Shown: positions 11,488 through 24,291 of the stretch, piece by piece
How positions within the stretch are numbered: position 1 is the first letter of the stretch
How the letters are laid out: each line of letters begins with the position of its first letter
Assembly (NCBI GenBank): GCA_024811115.1
Contig: JAKOGH010000685.1
Coordinates: 124,001 to 188,000, forward strand
From: Terana coerulea
Lineage: Eukaryota; Basidiomycota; Agaricomycetes; Polyporales; Phanerochaetaceae
Length of the DNA stretch: 64,000 nt
Direction of reading: 5' to 3'
Notes under the pieces: model-generated
Database searches by the model: none
What the model was told of the DNA's origin: nothing
The model's input: the letters and a program-made list of their open reading frames with translations, nothing else
Program-made: the position numbers and the translations under genes

Positions 11488-11609
11488 TACTAGTACTGTC
11501 GTGGGTCAAGAGCTTGAGAGAAGGGAGAAAGGTAAGCAGAGAATGGGAGGAAAGGGATAAGCAGAGACGACGAAAGGGGAACGCAGCAAGGGCTGATGAT
11601 GCTGCGAGG

Positions 11610-11617
11610 CTTTATAC
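11610..11617 (-). promoter_or_regulatory. TATA-like box of the GH43 gene
   Basis: On the minus strand GTATAAAG occurs about 125 bp before the ATG at 11487. No other candidate is nearer. Confidence 0.4.
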
Positions 11618-12512
11618 GAACGCACGGCCGGCCGTTTGACGAGAAGGCAATAAAATTAATGAAACGTGACCAGTGCAGTCAACCGTATCACGAAGACACA
11701 TGCTGGGAGGTAGCGAGAATATTGGAGCAGCGTGGCTGTACGGCAGCCCACCCAATCATCGGCTCCAACGACCATTTCGTATTTGATGTTCTCCTGATGC
11801 AGTGCTCGGATCACATCAGTTGACCGAAGTCAATCAAATGAGGAATCCTGTACGCAACGCGCTGCAGAGCTAAAGTCAATGCGCAACGAAGCGGTGACGC
11901 ACCTTCGGAGGGCAGAACACGCACTCATGACCGCATGCTCCTCGTGACGAGAACCAGGGAACTTGTGGCCACTCAGCCGCTTCAATGGAGATGAGTACCA
12001 GCCCGAAGAGGTTACGTATGATGAGAAGGAGGCCGGGGAGACCCAGGTATGAAGACAGATGCGACAAGCCGAAGTGGTTGCTGTTGCCAAGAGACATGCG
12101 TTTCGTCATTGCTATCACGGGCCGCTTGATGCGCCTGATGCAACGCGGCAAGTGCCGCAAAGCAGCGCCATCAGCTTTGTGGCGTTTGATGGGTCCGGGA
12201 ATGAATATGAAGGTCGGATGTTTATCTTGATTGTAAGAACACTGCACGTAAGGAAACGAGCAGACCTCCGCCATGGTAAACCCGACGTCTTCTTCAATTC
12301 ACTTCACGTGCGTGGTAGGCCTCATCGAAGCCATCTGCACAAGCTCATCGACCCCAACCACATCCATTTCAAGTCGCTAAGAGGCATAGTCTGTTCTCTA
12401 GAATTAGTACAGCCTGCTACGCTTCCTCTATAGTCATAGAATACAGTCTAAATCGAGCCGCCTCTAGATAAATTAAGAAATTTGCCTCATATACGCGCCC
12501 TTTCGAGCCATT
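11618..12512. other. Intergenic stretch between GH43 and thioesterase genes
   Basis: Several frames of 80-130 codons overlap on both strands here, but none shows a recognisable domain, an intron pattern joining them, or similarity to another gene in the window. I see no supportable feature. Confidence 0.45.
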
Positions 12513-14440
12513 TCATGACCGCTTCAAGTGTCGGATGTCACGGATTTCCGCACCCAGGTCCAAAGCGCGCTTGCCCTCGACCCACCCCATCGCGTCTACA
12601 CCGCCACAATAAGCTTCAGCGATTCGGACTACTTAAGAAGGGAGGGACAGACCTTGATACGTCATGGGGACGACCATGCGCTTGAGCGGCTCGCCATCCT
12701 CGCGGCACCACGTGAACCGGAAGTCGTTCGTCATCTGCTCCGCGCCGGTGCGTATATCGACGACGTTCGCCTTTACGCCGACGTGCTGCACCAAGCGGTG
12801 AGCGCTTTGGAGCCGATCATCCAACAGTGAATGTACGTACGATAAGCGCGGGATACTGCTTCGATGCGGCAGTGTGCAGAATGTGCGACTTGAGTCGGAG
12901 GATGGATCCAATGGGCACGGGGCGCGCGAAGGAGATGCTGTCGAGCGAGAGGAAACGCACCGGCCCACGCGTGAAGAGCATCGAGTTCGAGTACCCGAGC
13001 TCGTACGCTAAGCGCATGAGGTAGCCACCGAAAATTTTCGAGTGAATACTGTTGAGTATCATAGTAAGCCTCAAATTATAGCCTATGGAGGGAAAGGGGC
13101 CTCACTTGCGCTCTTGAGGATACATAGTGAGCGTCTTCTCCAGTCGGGTGTCTCCCATCGGTACCAGCTCGTCCCCGGCTGTGCGGGGCGTCGAGGCGGC
13201 GGACTCGACGGTGGACTGCAGGTATAGCGAGTGGAGCGCTACGGACTCCTTGGATGACGGAGGAACGCGTGCGAGGGATTGCACTGCAGACTTAGTGCGG
13301 CGGTTCTTGTGCGCTGAACGTTTCCCCGCAAGCCTCGTCAGAAGGTGGCCAGGAGGATCTTAAAGGAAACCGCTGACCTTCACCGATATGCATGAGGCCC
13401 TCCTCCTCTGGCGTCGAGATGGTCAGAGGGTTAACTGGGCTGGACTTGTTGGTCTTGCTATCTCGGCACACCATGCAGAAACGACCTAAATGGGGGTTCA
13501 GTTCCCCTTGATGAGACGCACAGTTAAATGAACGAACCGAGCATGACAGTTTCTTCGCTTCCATCATCGTTCAAAGTCTCCATGCGCACAGCAACTTCCA
13601 TGGATGACTTTCCAACGTAGATGACTTGACCGCTCAAGCGCAGGTCCCGAACGGGATGTATATGGGCTAGCATATCCAACCTAAATGGACGCATTCATCG
13701 ATCCCTTTTCATACTGGCACGTGATTTCATATCTCACCTATCCACCGACGCGGTAACCAGGTAAAACCCAAGCTCAGGCACGCTAGACAGCGTCTCGACA
13801 GGCCCGAGCATATGCTTATACGCAATCGACCCCGCGAGCGAGTCCAAGTGCTCCATCAAGCTTGCCCGTGCGGATGCCGCCCGAGATGTTCGTGTACTTC
13901 TCCAGCAGCGCGGGCGACGACGTGAAGCGCAGCGTCGTCTCGCAGTACGAGTCCGCCATGCGCCGGGGCGGCAGCTCGCGATGTGTCGCGGAGGCTTCGT
14001 CTGGTGCGTCCGACAAGCTCGGGCGAGCCGGCGCTGACTGCTGCCGCAGCATGTCCGACCAGGTAACGGGGCTTCTCATGGGGAGAACGGTACTGTCGAA
14101 AACTTCAGTGTTAAATTTCAGGACTGTTCAGTGTTGTTGGCGCACGAAAGATGTTCAGGACTCATTCTTTCACCTGAACACAGATAGCGGTTAACCAAGA
14201 CTGATGAACGGACAGGCAGTCACGGTACATACGTACGGTTCGCAACAAGCCGTCCATCGCAGTCACATCCTGAGTCTCCTCCGCGGCACCCAACTCCTTC
14301 GCGCGAGCAACCTCCGTCGCCGTATTTTGCTTTGTCGTGGAAGTGATAAACGTCCTACGCGTAACGTCCCGCAGAGACGCGCGACTCGAGGAAGAGCCCG
14401 CGATCGCGAATTGTCGGGCGGCTCGGGCGGCTTTCAGCAT
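12513..14440 (-). CDS. ACOT9-like mitochondrial acyl-CoA thioesterase, interrupted by one frameshift
   Basis: Eight exons can be traced: 14440-14233, 14102-13738, 13680-13538, 13485-13378, 13313-13106, 13048-12841, 12785-12653 and 12595-12513. The basic, serine-rich N-terminus without acidic residues fits a mitochondrial presequence. Two hotdog domains follow, as in ACOT9: the first with E-H-L-D-S-L-A-G-S-I-A-Y-K-H, the second with I-F-G-G-Y-L-M-R-L-A-Y-E-L-G. The linker motif M-V-C-R-D-S-K-T-N-K-S resembles M-V-A-R-D-S of the family. ACOT9 enzymes hydrolyse acyl-CoA to fatty acid and CoA. In exon 2, one extra base in C-A-A-G near 13857-13860 breaks the frame inside the first hotdog domain. 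The rest is well kept, so this is either a sequencing indel or a very recent inactivation. Confidence 0.85.
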
Positions 14441-15634
14441 GTTCGAAACAGCCCAGTAGTGTTGGCATCCAGAGTATGGGGTGGTATGTAAGTAGTAGGT
14501 GGCGCAGTGCTGAGAATGACACAGAGTAATTGAGAGGCGGGTCCGATGAAATCTCGAGAAAATCAGCAGAAAAATCGCGAGCCAATATATGACGCGTGTT
14601 ATAAGCGCCCGCCAAAGCATGGTGCCGAAACGCCGGCCCTCGGAGATCTGATGGCACCAGTTGCAGCTTCCTTCCATTTGGGGATGGAAGTAGGTTTGTT
14701 TGTCGGATTTGTCCGAGTCAGCGACTTCGAGGTGACTTACCTTCTTTTGTGCATGGTCGGAAACTCTTAGAAGCGTACTCTGTACAATATCAAATTTCTC
14801 GGGCTGTTTCATTGTTTACTATATTGATATACATCTCTTTCCCATCTCCACGCACATCACTTGAAAGTTGAGCTTCAGTTCTGTGTCACCCATGCCGTTA
14901 CCCATAGTATTTGCGATACGAGCAATCACGGCGTTGTGATGTGCGCAAAGCTACAAAGTATACTTTCGAGATACTTACTCCCTTACCAAAATGCAGAGCA
15001 CCTCCCGCACGGGCCAGTTGACGACCTGATCATACAGTACTATCACGCAGAGTGTAACACTTGCTGTCCGTAGAGACTTCGAGCTGTGCCTCCTCAAGAG
15101 CTCAACAAAGGATTGATATGAAGCATGTATTAAGACGCAAGGGAGAAGGGAGCTAAGGGATAAAACGCGTTGGCTATGTAGAGCTCGAGGCTACGCGGCC
15201 TACGCCCACAAGCGAAGGAGCTGTTGTGTGTTGTTTGGCGTCCGAATTTGATGCGCTGATGGCGGGGTATCGGGCGGGCGTTCCCCGTCGGGAAACGCTG
15301 GTTATCTGCAACTTGAAACGTCATGCAGCTTCGCACTGTGCAATGCAGTTACTTGCAAGCCCTACTATATCACCTCTAATTCTCGATCCAACCTTAATCT
15401 TTTTGCTACATAAACTTGGCTCTCCAAATCCTCTGCAAGCAGTGCCAAGCAGCGGCGCTCCGGCAACGGACTAGTACCGGCGGGACAGACCGCAACATGC
15501 GACGTCGACGTCGGAGGTTGGCTCAGATGTCGACTGCGATTGGAACGTGCGTAACTCGTTGAGCTTGTATCGCCAATTAAATTGGACCGCCTCTATAGAA
15601 TACGGAATATGGCGCTTGACACTGCCTTTGAGTG
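14441..15634. other. Intergenic stretch before the MITE and SPRY locus 1
   Basis: No gene is recognised. A copy of the dispersed 13-bp motif discussed under SPRY loci lies at 15248-15260. Otherwise only short frames without domains are seen. Confidence 0.5.
15248..15260 (+). repeat. Dispersed 13-bp motif, copy 1
   Basis: TTGATGCGCTGAT followed by a G-rich tract; about 0.85 kb upstream of SPRY locus 1. The same motif occurs five times in the window. Confidence 0.7.
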
Positions 15635-15636
15635 TA

Positions 15637-16007
15637 CTGTACATTAATGACCTGACAGGGTGTCACACGTCACAGGGGGTCCCGCCTGTCCGCTATCCGG
15701 GTTTTTGTCACCGGTCACAGAGGGGTCCGCCGGTTTGTGACAGATAAGTCCTTACCCTCAAATTTTCGAGCCTGCGGCGCAATGAGCCCTCTTTCCCACT
15801 CAACGCTCTCGAACGGCGTATTTATGGTAGATGCTGCACAATAACAGCCAAATAATAGTGAGCAAACACCAAACTTGGCTCCGGATAGCCTGCTCACCAC
15901 CGGTCTCTGAAAGCATGTCACAGGCCCTCGACCCTGCCGCCGCTCATCCGGATTGTTGCATAAATGTCACAGTCACAGCCGGCCCCTGTCAGGTCATTAA
16001 TGTACAG
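15637..16007. mobile_element. Tc1/mariner-like MITE, 371 bp, with TA target duplication
   Basis: Positions 15635-15660 and 15984-16009 are perfect inverted repeats of 26 bp. Taking the outermost TA on both sides as target duplication gives 24-bp termini starting CTGTACATTAATG and an element of 371 bp. Subterminal GTCAC/TGTGAC motifs recur inside both ends. No coding capacity is present. A TA target site and long inverted termini fit the Tc1/mariner/pogo group (family knowledge). An alternative reading, with the palindrome CATTAATG as an 8-bp duplication and shorter termini beginning ACCTGACAGGG, cannot be excluded. It ends 87 bp before the start codon of SPRY locus 1. Confidence 0.8.
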
Positions 16008-16094
16008 TATCTGGAAACCTGTGCGCTCAGGCAGGTACTGACGCCTTCGTCGCTGAGAACCACCCTCGCTTCAACCGTCGTGCGGACTCGCGAT

Positions 16095-18669
16095 ATGCCA
16101 ACAGGAGCTGCTAAACGCGATTCCTTGCCATATGCGAGGCAGTACTTGCAATACAGGCCGCTCGTCCTTGACGTCAAGTCTCTGAATCTCCCGAGGAGAT
16201 GGGAGATGCCAACTGATCCTGCGCATGCAGCCGATACGCCAATGCGGGGAGAAGAGTTTATTCATCTGAGTGAGTTTAGGCGATATAGCTAAGGGACGAC
16301 TCACATTTCACTGACGTTGATCTCATTTACATTGTACAGAAGCCGGCGACTTAGATACCTACAAATTACTGGAAAGATATGCTACCATTTGTACTTCGGA
16401 GCCCATTGATTTGCGCGCACAAGCCTACTACTATGAAATTTAGGTCATAGAACTCGATATAACGGCGTACGCCTGCTTTCTTCGACTCGGCGTCTACATA
16501 TTGATGACTTTGCAAAAACAGCAAAATAGGAATAGGGTACGTCGCGAGCCTCCGTCTCGGACAAAACAATTTCCTCACAGAATCAATCAGGCTATATGGC
16601 AGCAGCTCATGTGACGACGGTTGTGCGGCGCGTGAGCTCTCTTGCGCCTACCTGAGTGCAGGCTACATCACGAAGTGCATCGGTACCGGTGGCTACCAAC
16701 CAATGTGGGGGAATATAAGCGTAAGCTCGCGAGGCTGCGTGGGATATGTCATGTTGCTAATATGGTATTAAAATCTACAGATGGCGACCTCATTGGCTGT
16801 GGACTGATGAAGGAAGCAAGCGCAATCTTCTTCACCAAGAATGGCGACCTCATTGGGGAAGAGTGGTTCTGCCCAGGTATGAATTCTAATTCATCAGGCG
16901 GCGTGGCAAGATGCGCGCCAGTATGCTTACCTGTGCATTGTCAGAGCTTGAATCTTACTATCCCCTGGTATTCTGCGGCATCACCTCGTCTATCCTCCTC
17001 CGGACCAACTTCGGACAAGGCAAATTTATTTACGACGTACTGAGCTTTTGCGTCAATAGATACCCGGATAAAATCGTGGAGAGAAAGGCGGCGGCGCTTC
17101 CGATTGAGATTTTGCGCCTCATCGCTACACACGCTCTACAGCTTACTTCGGAGGACGATGACCTGTACGAGTTGGAGACGCCGCAAATGCATGACGCATT
17201 CAAACACAATCCCGGGCTTTTCTCCATCTCGCTCGTCTGTCGTGAGTGGCTTAGCATCTGTAGGCCACGACTCTTCAGGACGGTATTCACCAGCAAGCGG
17301 CTTGATTTGTTGCGACTGGCGAGGCTGACTATCTGCTCCACGCCTACGTTGCGCGTCTCCTTGGGGAACTATATCCGCGAGTTCGTGGTCGTTACGGATG
17401 CTGCCGACTGCTTCGAACTTGCGCTGGTCGGGGGCTACAAACACGACTTCCACGTCTCACAAAGCTCGTCTGGGACAAATCGCGAATAGTGGACAAGCAA
17501 TCTTCTCACACCCAAGGTCTCATTGGCCCTCGCCCTTCACTCCCGCCACGTATTTCAGCCTCATTCACGATGTTATTCAAAGGGTTCCGCGCGGTCAGAA
17601 CAGTTGTGCTGAATGGCATAATGTTCGCAAGCTTTCGAGATCTCTCCCGTGCCGTCTGCTCCCTCCCGAATCTTAACGCGCTTGAACTCTTCCAGACGTA
17701 TTGGCGGCAAAACCTTGACTGGAATTGGCGGCAATCCCTGGTTGGTTACGATGTTCTGGACAGCTTCTCTACGTAAGAATCTTTGACAACCTCCTCCCGC
17801 CTAACTACATGGCCTGTATCCTTTACCTGATCTTGTCGTCGTATGTTGGTGGTAAATCTCCCAGGGGCTACCAATCTTCGCTTTCCAACACCTGTTCCCA
17901 TCTACTCGAAAGCGATGCAAACACAATTGTCAAGATGACCAAGAGGTTCCTTGGCATTTTGCCTCCCTCAAATCCAACGTATAGAGGAAGGTTTAGTCAC
18001 ATCAATAGGGAGAAATTCTTTGTGCAAACGACAGTGAAAACCAATAATCAGAATGAACATGGTGAGCCATTCTGGCAATCATTGTGCGTCTTTCTCGAGC
18101 TAATCCACTTCTCACTATAAGCACTGCTGGAAATCAGTGCCAGATCCGGCTGTTCCATGAAGCTCGAGATGACCCTTTGCACGGTTCCAGAAGGTTGTCC
18201 GGCGTCGCGCGTATCCACTCCCCTCAAGCTAACAGAAATACACATTGCGTTCCCGGACGCGCTGGAGACGGCCGCGTTCATCACCGACGCACAGCTCCAT
18301 TCTTTGTGTCTCGCTCTGCACAACGATATCCACGAGTTGTCAAACTTCCCACGCTGTGAGGTCCGTATGCAGCTCGGGGACAGGAGCGGCGCGCTGGACG
18401 AGTGGCTGGACGACCCCGCTGCGTGGCTCGCGCGGGCATTCAAAGAGGAGCAGAGCAAACAGCGGCGAGCGATGGAGAAGGCGCGACAAGAGGAGCAGCG
18501 CAGACAGAAAGAGGCGGCAAGGCGAAAAGAGGAAGCGAAGTGGCGTGGATGGGAGGAGCGCGGCGAGCGCAAACTTTGGGGGAATAAAGCACAGCTTTGT
18601 AGGAATTCTTCGTGTTTTTCTACTGCCTCCCTCATCGAAACGGTGCTTACCTCTAGGTCCTGTACATAG
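16095..18669 (+). pseudogene. SPRY/F-box-like family, locus 1 (broken)
   Basis: The locus has the family layout: an N-terminal exon from M-P-T-G-A-A-K-R; SPRY pieces Y-Y-Y-E-I, a 15-nt micro-exon at 16522-16536, G-D-L-I-G-C-G and F-F-T-K-N-G (about 16780-16870); an F-box-like motif L-P-I-E-I-L-R-L-I-A (about 17100) with V-C-R-E-W-L-S-I-C-R-P-R-L-F; leucine-rich repeats; and a C-terminal domain with L-S-N-F-P-R-C-E followed by a highly charged helix rich in E, R and K (about 18440-18600). Three breaks were seen relative to the intact paralogue at 26530-29009: a stop TAG at 16441-16443 within the SPRY domain, a one-base loss in a G run near 17430-17434, and another frame change between about 17680 and 17725. 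A MITE lies just upstream. Confidence 0.82.
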
Positions 18670-19293
18670 TTCCGCACTCTACAGAAGCTATGGCACGATG
18701 TCCAAGTGTCCAACGCCACATTCCCTGAGAGTCTGCGTTGTTGCGCGTTGGCTTGTCTCTGATGCACTGTCGGCGGGGCACCGGTATTCGAGCCGTCGAG
18801 TCTGGGTTGTCTGCTTACTCCATCTTGTCACCACCACACTTCCACATGATCTATGCAGAGTTTAGCTTGTGTGATTTAGTATATTTCGCAGCTGATGGCT
18901 CCTCCACAGTGTGCATACTCCAAGTTAGGTCCGGCACCTTAATCAAACATGCCAACCCATAGATACAAATAAATTTAGTATACCCGCACAGGTCTGCCTA
19001 ACTTGGATATTCTGCCTGCGACAGCCCGTCACTTGCGCTGTGGCGTGCATGGGCATCTAACTTCGCAAGCACATCGTTCTGGTCCTGCGCATTCTTCTTT
19101 AGGCTGTGCACACATCGCAAACGCACAATACGCCGATCAGTACAAGTTAGATTTTTTATTGACGTCAGAAAGTGCAGTGAACGTACAAGGCCTGCGCGAA
19201 CTTGTACACCTCCGCGGGGCTGGCAATCAGCCCCAACTCCAGCAGGGCGCCCCGCCGTGCAATTAGCCTGTGTGTTTCCGGTTAGCGTTGTTA
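18670..19293. other. Intergenic stretch between SPRY locus 1 and the ERCC6L2-like gene
   Basis: No gene is seen. An 11-bp inverted pair (TCCAAGTTAGG near 18925 and CCTAACTTGGA near 19005) is too short and weakly flanked to be called an element. Confidence 0.45.
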
Positions 19294-22200
19294 CTAGTAG
19301 TTGTCTGGAGGCGAGAAGAAAGGGTCCGCGTACTTCTCCTGCGGTGTCATCGGCGGTTTGTGGTGCCGCCGCTTAGGGGGCCAGTGCAGGTCCTCTTTGC
19401 GCTCTGCTTCTTCGTTGGTCTTTTTCGCCTTGCCGTATTTAGCTTTAGTAGCTAACTTTGACGACTTGCGTCGCAGAGTGTTCTTCTTCTCCTGCGCACC
19501 CTGTATCAGCCAGGTACACGACGCAGGCAAAAGGAGTGCAGGACGGGAAACATACTTCGAGTAGCGCACGGACACGCTCTCCCTCCACCGCGTTCGCGGC
19601 AATGAGCGCTTCGTTGCGGTGCGTGTAGCCGACACCGACGTCGCGCAGCGTGCGCGCAATATCGTCCTCCTCTGTGCTCCGGATATCCGGCGTGTCTATC
19701 CACCGTCAACAGAATCAGGATTTGTCACCGACGAGGGAAGGGCGAGGAGATTTACCGTCATCGAACAGCAAAGCCCCTAGACCTTTCAGCTCGCCCTATC
19801 CACCACAATGGATGAGCCACGCCCACAACTCAGACCGACAGAATAAGACTCACAACTTCCTTCCCGCCCTTCGCTTCCACCTCATACACCCACCCTTTCC
19901 CCTTCTCTTTCTCCTTCCCGCTCTTGAGCGCTGCTTGGGTTTCCATGTTCGCTAGCGCCCAATCCAAATCCACGATATTTGCCCGCTCGATCTACATGTT
20001 CATGACCCACGCCATACATCGCATTAGATACAGGTGTATATAACGCTGTAAGCAAACAAGAGAAAAACGCACCGCCATCTTGGTGTCCTTGCCGTCGCGC
20101 AGACCGAAAATATTGCGGACACCGAAGAGCTCTCCTTGCCGCCGGCGGTCGCCCTGTACACCCTCGAAGTAGCGCGTCTGCAGGCTCGCATCGTAGCCGA
20201 CGGCCATCTGCTGCTGCTTGTACACCTGCATACTCCATTAGTCCTTTTTGTCTAATACACACGAAGGCGAAGGCTGATGACGACAATGGCGATGACTGAC
20301 GCCGGGGGAAGGATGGGGAGAAAGGAGTACCGACAGGGGAAGAGCCCTGGGAGAAAAGGGAGATGAACATGAACATAGAAGAGGACGCACTTGTCGGGCA
20401 TATATGAGTTCCTCGAGCGAACCTGCGCCGAGTAGCCGGTACACTGACACATCGCGTGTCTGTCCGAAACGGTACGCACGGTCCATGGCCTGCAGGTCGT
20501 GTGCAGGGTCTGCGCGCATCGCAAGGTGCGAGGGAGCAAAGTAAGCCGAGTGAATATGAAAAATAGAATCATTAGGGCGACGATATGAATAAGAAAGGTT
20601 AATACGCACTCCAATTCGGGTCAAACACGACGACCTTGTTCGCGCCTGTAAGGTTGAGGCCCGTCCCGCCCGCGAGCGTGGAGATAAGGAACACCATGAT
20701 TGTCGGGTCCGCGTGGAAGCGGTCGATGAGAGGCATGCCTGTCCTCCACAAAATCAGTATCCCGTTCACTGTCATCTCAGAAGAAATAAATAAATAAAGA
20801 CGAGACGCACGATCCGCTTGTTTGGTCGAGCCGTCAAGCTTCACAAAGCCTATGTCTGTTACCAAGTACGTACTGTCAGTAATCTTCTCAGCAGGGCAAG
20901 AGGGATGAAAACGTACGCTGACCGCTGAGGTGAAATTCGAGCATCTCCAACAGTTTCACACTCTTCGTGAACACGAGCACCTTGTTTAGTGCGTCCTTGC
21001 GCCACTCCTTCAGGAGCATATCAAGTACCTGAGTGTTCCACTGCATCAGCACCATGCCAATCACGGTTTCAATTAAACACAACAAGTAGGTCGACCAAAG
21101 GAGACTGCCAGGCTATGCAATTATACAGCACCGAAGCGAAATGAGATGCAGGAAGGGACGCACCGCCCACTTGCCGCACCACCCAGGAAGTAGCATTGCA
21201 GGCCCGAATGTTGGGAGGGATCCTTCAGGGAACGCCAGGCGCGCCAGTGCGGTATTGCGTGCAGCCTGCTCAGGCGTATCTGTCGGTGCTGCTCGTACAG
21301 TTTGTATATTAGTATTGATACCTTTTATTCGACAGGGGCATTTATGAGCGAGGATAAAGGTAGCGAAGGGAAGAAGGGACAGTGCAAAGCTACTAAGAAT
21401 GGGTAGATAGGAAGGGCAGCTTACAGGGAAGGATAAGCGCAAGGTGGTTAGAAATCTTGATGAGCGTGCTCATGTACCGGAACAGGTCCGCCTTGTCATA
21501 CGGGTGGCAGCACTTGTGTCGTCTGGGTAGTGAAAGCCATGTCAGTGAGCTATGGCCGCAACAAGTGCACATAAAATGAAATACTCGGTGAGGAACAGCG
21601 AGCTATTATCTATGGCGAAGGTCTCAAAATGCCCAGACGTAACAGCAGCCAGAAAAACGACGCCGGTGTATTATAAGCGCAGATGAAAAGACGTACTGTT
21701 CCCCAGAACCGCATTCACATCGTTCGTCCTTCCGCACGAGGCATTGCACTGGCTCGCTCTCTACAATTCGTTTATACACCTCGCGTTGCTTCGGTGTGAG
21801 CGGGCAGAACACGACCTCATCGATTTTCTTCGGCAGCTGCACTCCATTGCATTGCAGTTAGCAGACGCCTCTTCCAGAGATTACTTTACTCACCTGATCC
21901 TTAATAAGTTCCTTCGTTCTCCTCAAGAACCACTTCGGCAGGAACGCTTCCTTCAACCGCTGTGCGACGACGACGCCCCGGAGCTTCTCCTCCGCGCTCG
22001 CGCTGCGGCTCTGACCGCGCATGAGCGGGTCGGACACGTACTTGTGCCACTGGCGCGACGTGCCGCACGCGCCGGGCGCGATGAAGTCCAGTAGGGTGTG
22101 CAGCTCGCCGTAAGAGTTCTGGATCGCGGTGCCGGTAAGGCCGAAGCGGCGGCGACAACGTAGGCGGGCAAGCGCCGCTGTGAGCGCCGCGCGGGGATTC

Positions 22201-24291
22201 TTAACGCGATGCGCCTCGTCCACAATCACGCACGACCACGCAAGGTCCTCCAGCGCCGCCATCTCCCGTCGCGCAAGGTCGAACGTCGTGAGCACTGCGC
22301 AGAGCGACGCGTCAGATTTCTTCAATTACTTAGGGATTAGCCAAGACGCACCGACGTCGAGGCGGCCAAGAGTGAAGTCGCGGAGGACGGCAGCGCGTTC
22401 TGGGGCGGTGGCGGCGGTGGTGTAGGAGCCGACCTCGAAGTAACCCCAGATGTCGAACTCGCGCTCCCAGTTGCCAATGACGCTCGACGGGCAGATGATC
22501 AGGCACGTTGCCCACCGCGCGTCCGCACGCGGCAGCTTGCGGTGTCGTTCCCACTGCTTCGTGTCCATCAGTGCGGACACATACTCGTGCCGTCGGTTCA
22601 CATCCCGGGAGGTCCCTGTTTTGCGCATAATCGCAGACAAGAACGAGATTACTTGGATTGTCTTGCCCTGCATGGAACATCAGTGACTGGTATAGGCTCA
22701 AAAGCTTAGAAGGGCTTACCAAACCCATGTCGTCTCCGAGCAGTCCACCCCGCCCCTCGTTGTACCGCTCCCAGAAGAAACGCACACCGTCCCGCTGATA
22801 GTCACGCAGGTACGTGTTGATGCTGCCTGGTACTTGTATCGTCTCTGGCTTTCTGTTCTTCTGACCTTCCCTGAGTGGTCCTCTTGCCTCATCCGCATCT
22901 GCATATTCCGAAGACATATGAGCGTATTCCGTGGCGAGAACAAATGGGTCAAGCAGTTTCTGGTCTGGTTTCAGCGCGAATTGTGGGCGCGGTGAGAGTT
23001 CCTGTGGTTGTTCGGTCAAGGCATTCTGCGTTGTGGTTGATTTGAGTCATGGTAAGGCATATATACTCACCTCGTATAACGACAGATCCTCCTCCTCGGT
23101 CTCAGTCTCACTGGCGTTTCCGTCTCTGTCTGGCGGCTCCTCCTCGGGCTCAGTCTCACGATCATCTTCTACCTTCCCAGCTACTTCTTGAACATTTCCT
23201 CTGGCTCGGTCTCGCTGCCGTCTTCAGCAACCTGCTTGAACTGGGAAGGTACAGAGGGAAATAATTCTTCGGGCTCAGTCACAGACTCGTCGGAGTCGTA
23301 CTGCTTGACCGGAAGGCGGAGACACGCGAGGTTTCTTCGAGGACGAGGAAAGCGCGGGTGAGGCTTTTCGTTTACTTGAGGGCGAGACGCGACGGAATGG
23401 AGGCTCGGGCTCTAACTCGGGCTCTGTAACGCTATCTTCGTCCACCTCCTGCTCAGCCCGCTGACTCGCCTCATTCGACTGCGACGCTTGCCTTTGACTT
23501 TCTGCCAATACTGCAAACGTACGCGGAAGGCCTGCAGGAGTTGTTTCGTCGTCTTTCTTTTCTTTGCGCTCCCACCTCTTGGGTCTCCGATCTTCGTGCT
23601 CGTCATACTCGTCCGAGGAGTAGCCCGACGCGTCGGACGTGCGTGGGGATGAAGGAAAATCTGGGCGTTCGTCTTCTGAGGAGGTCGCGGAAGGGAGATC
23701 GAGGTCACCTGCATATATTTGACCAGACGATAAGTACACACGGTTGATTAGAGGGCGAAGACAAACCGAACACAGCTATCAACGGGTTATCCTTCGCATT
23801 CAGACCAGCCAGTGTTCTCCCTTCTCTCCCATTCGCATCAATAACCCGCTTCTTCCTCGGTGCACCCGCCCCGCCCAACGTCTCACTCCTCCTTCGCTTC
23901 GCCTTACTCCTATGTCCATCCCACTCCTCGTCTGAACTGGCTTTCGTTTCCTGTGCAGGCTTTCCGGTGCCCTTGCTGGGCCTTCCACGTCTGGTGCGGG
24001 TCTTGATGCTGGGCTCGACAGCGATACGTCGGCCGTTGTTGAAGTCGGAGTCGGAGTCGGTCTCTGTCACAGCAACGAATTGAATGTGTTAGCCCGGATA
24101 AATTGTGGTATATACTGGTGAGAGAAAAACAAAATAAGAGACGCACCGAGGGGAGCAGGCTGAGACTTGACCTCGGCGTTAGGTTGCTTTGTTGCTCCTA
24201 GCATTGGCTTCGACGCGGACGCTCTCGCGTCGTGTTTAGCCTCCCGCTTCGTAGTGCCCGTACTTGTGCTAGCGATGCGAGGACGAGACAT
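19294..24291 (-). CDS. SNF2-family DNA repair ATPase, ERCC6L2-like
   Basis: A long multi-exon gene from the ATG at 24291. The N-terminal third is acidic and serine-rich with basic K-K/R-R clusters (nuclear, disordered). The SNF2 core follows: Y-Q-R-D-G-V-R-F-F, Walker A D-D-M-G-L-G-K-T split by an intron near 22700, [25 protein letters not shown], then the helicase C half with [18 protein letters not shown] and [12 protein letters not shown] cysteine insert (E-R-C-E-C-G-S-G, later K-C-C-H) and the C-terminal G-V-G-Y-T-H-R-N-E are seen in ERCC6L2 proteins, which act in DNA break repair and transcription-linked repair. Between about 23340 and 23200 the acidic linker leaves the frame by +1 and returns to it later; no normal-sized intron explains this. 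The C-terminus is rich in K and ends P-P-D-N-Y. Confidence 0.88.

Noticed and set aside
11876..12274. A 132-codon minus-strand frame as a gene.
   Set aside because: No domain, signal or paralogue; codon pattern not convincing.
18919..19016. Small inverted repeat (TCCAAGTTAGG and CCTAACTTGGA) as a possible MITE.
   Set aside because: Arms of 11 bp about 70 bp apart, with no target duplication found; could be chance.
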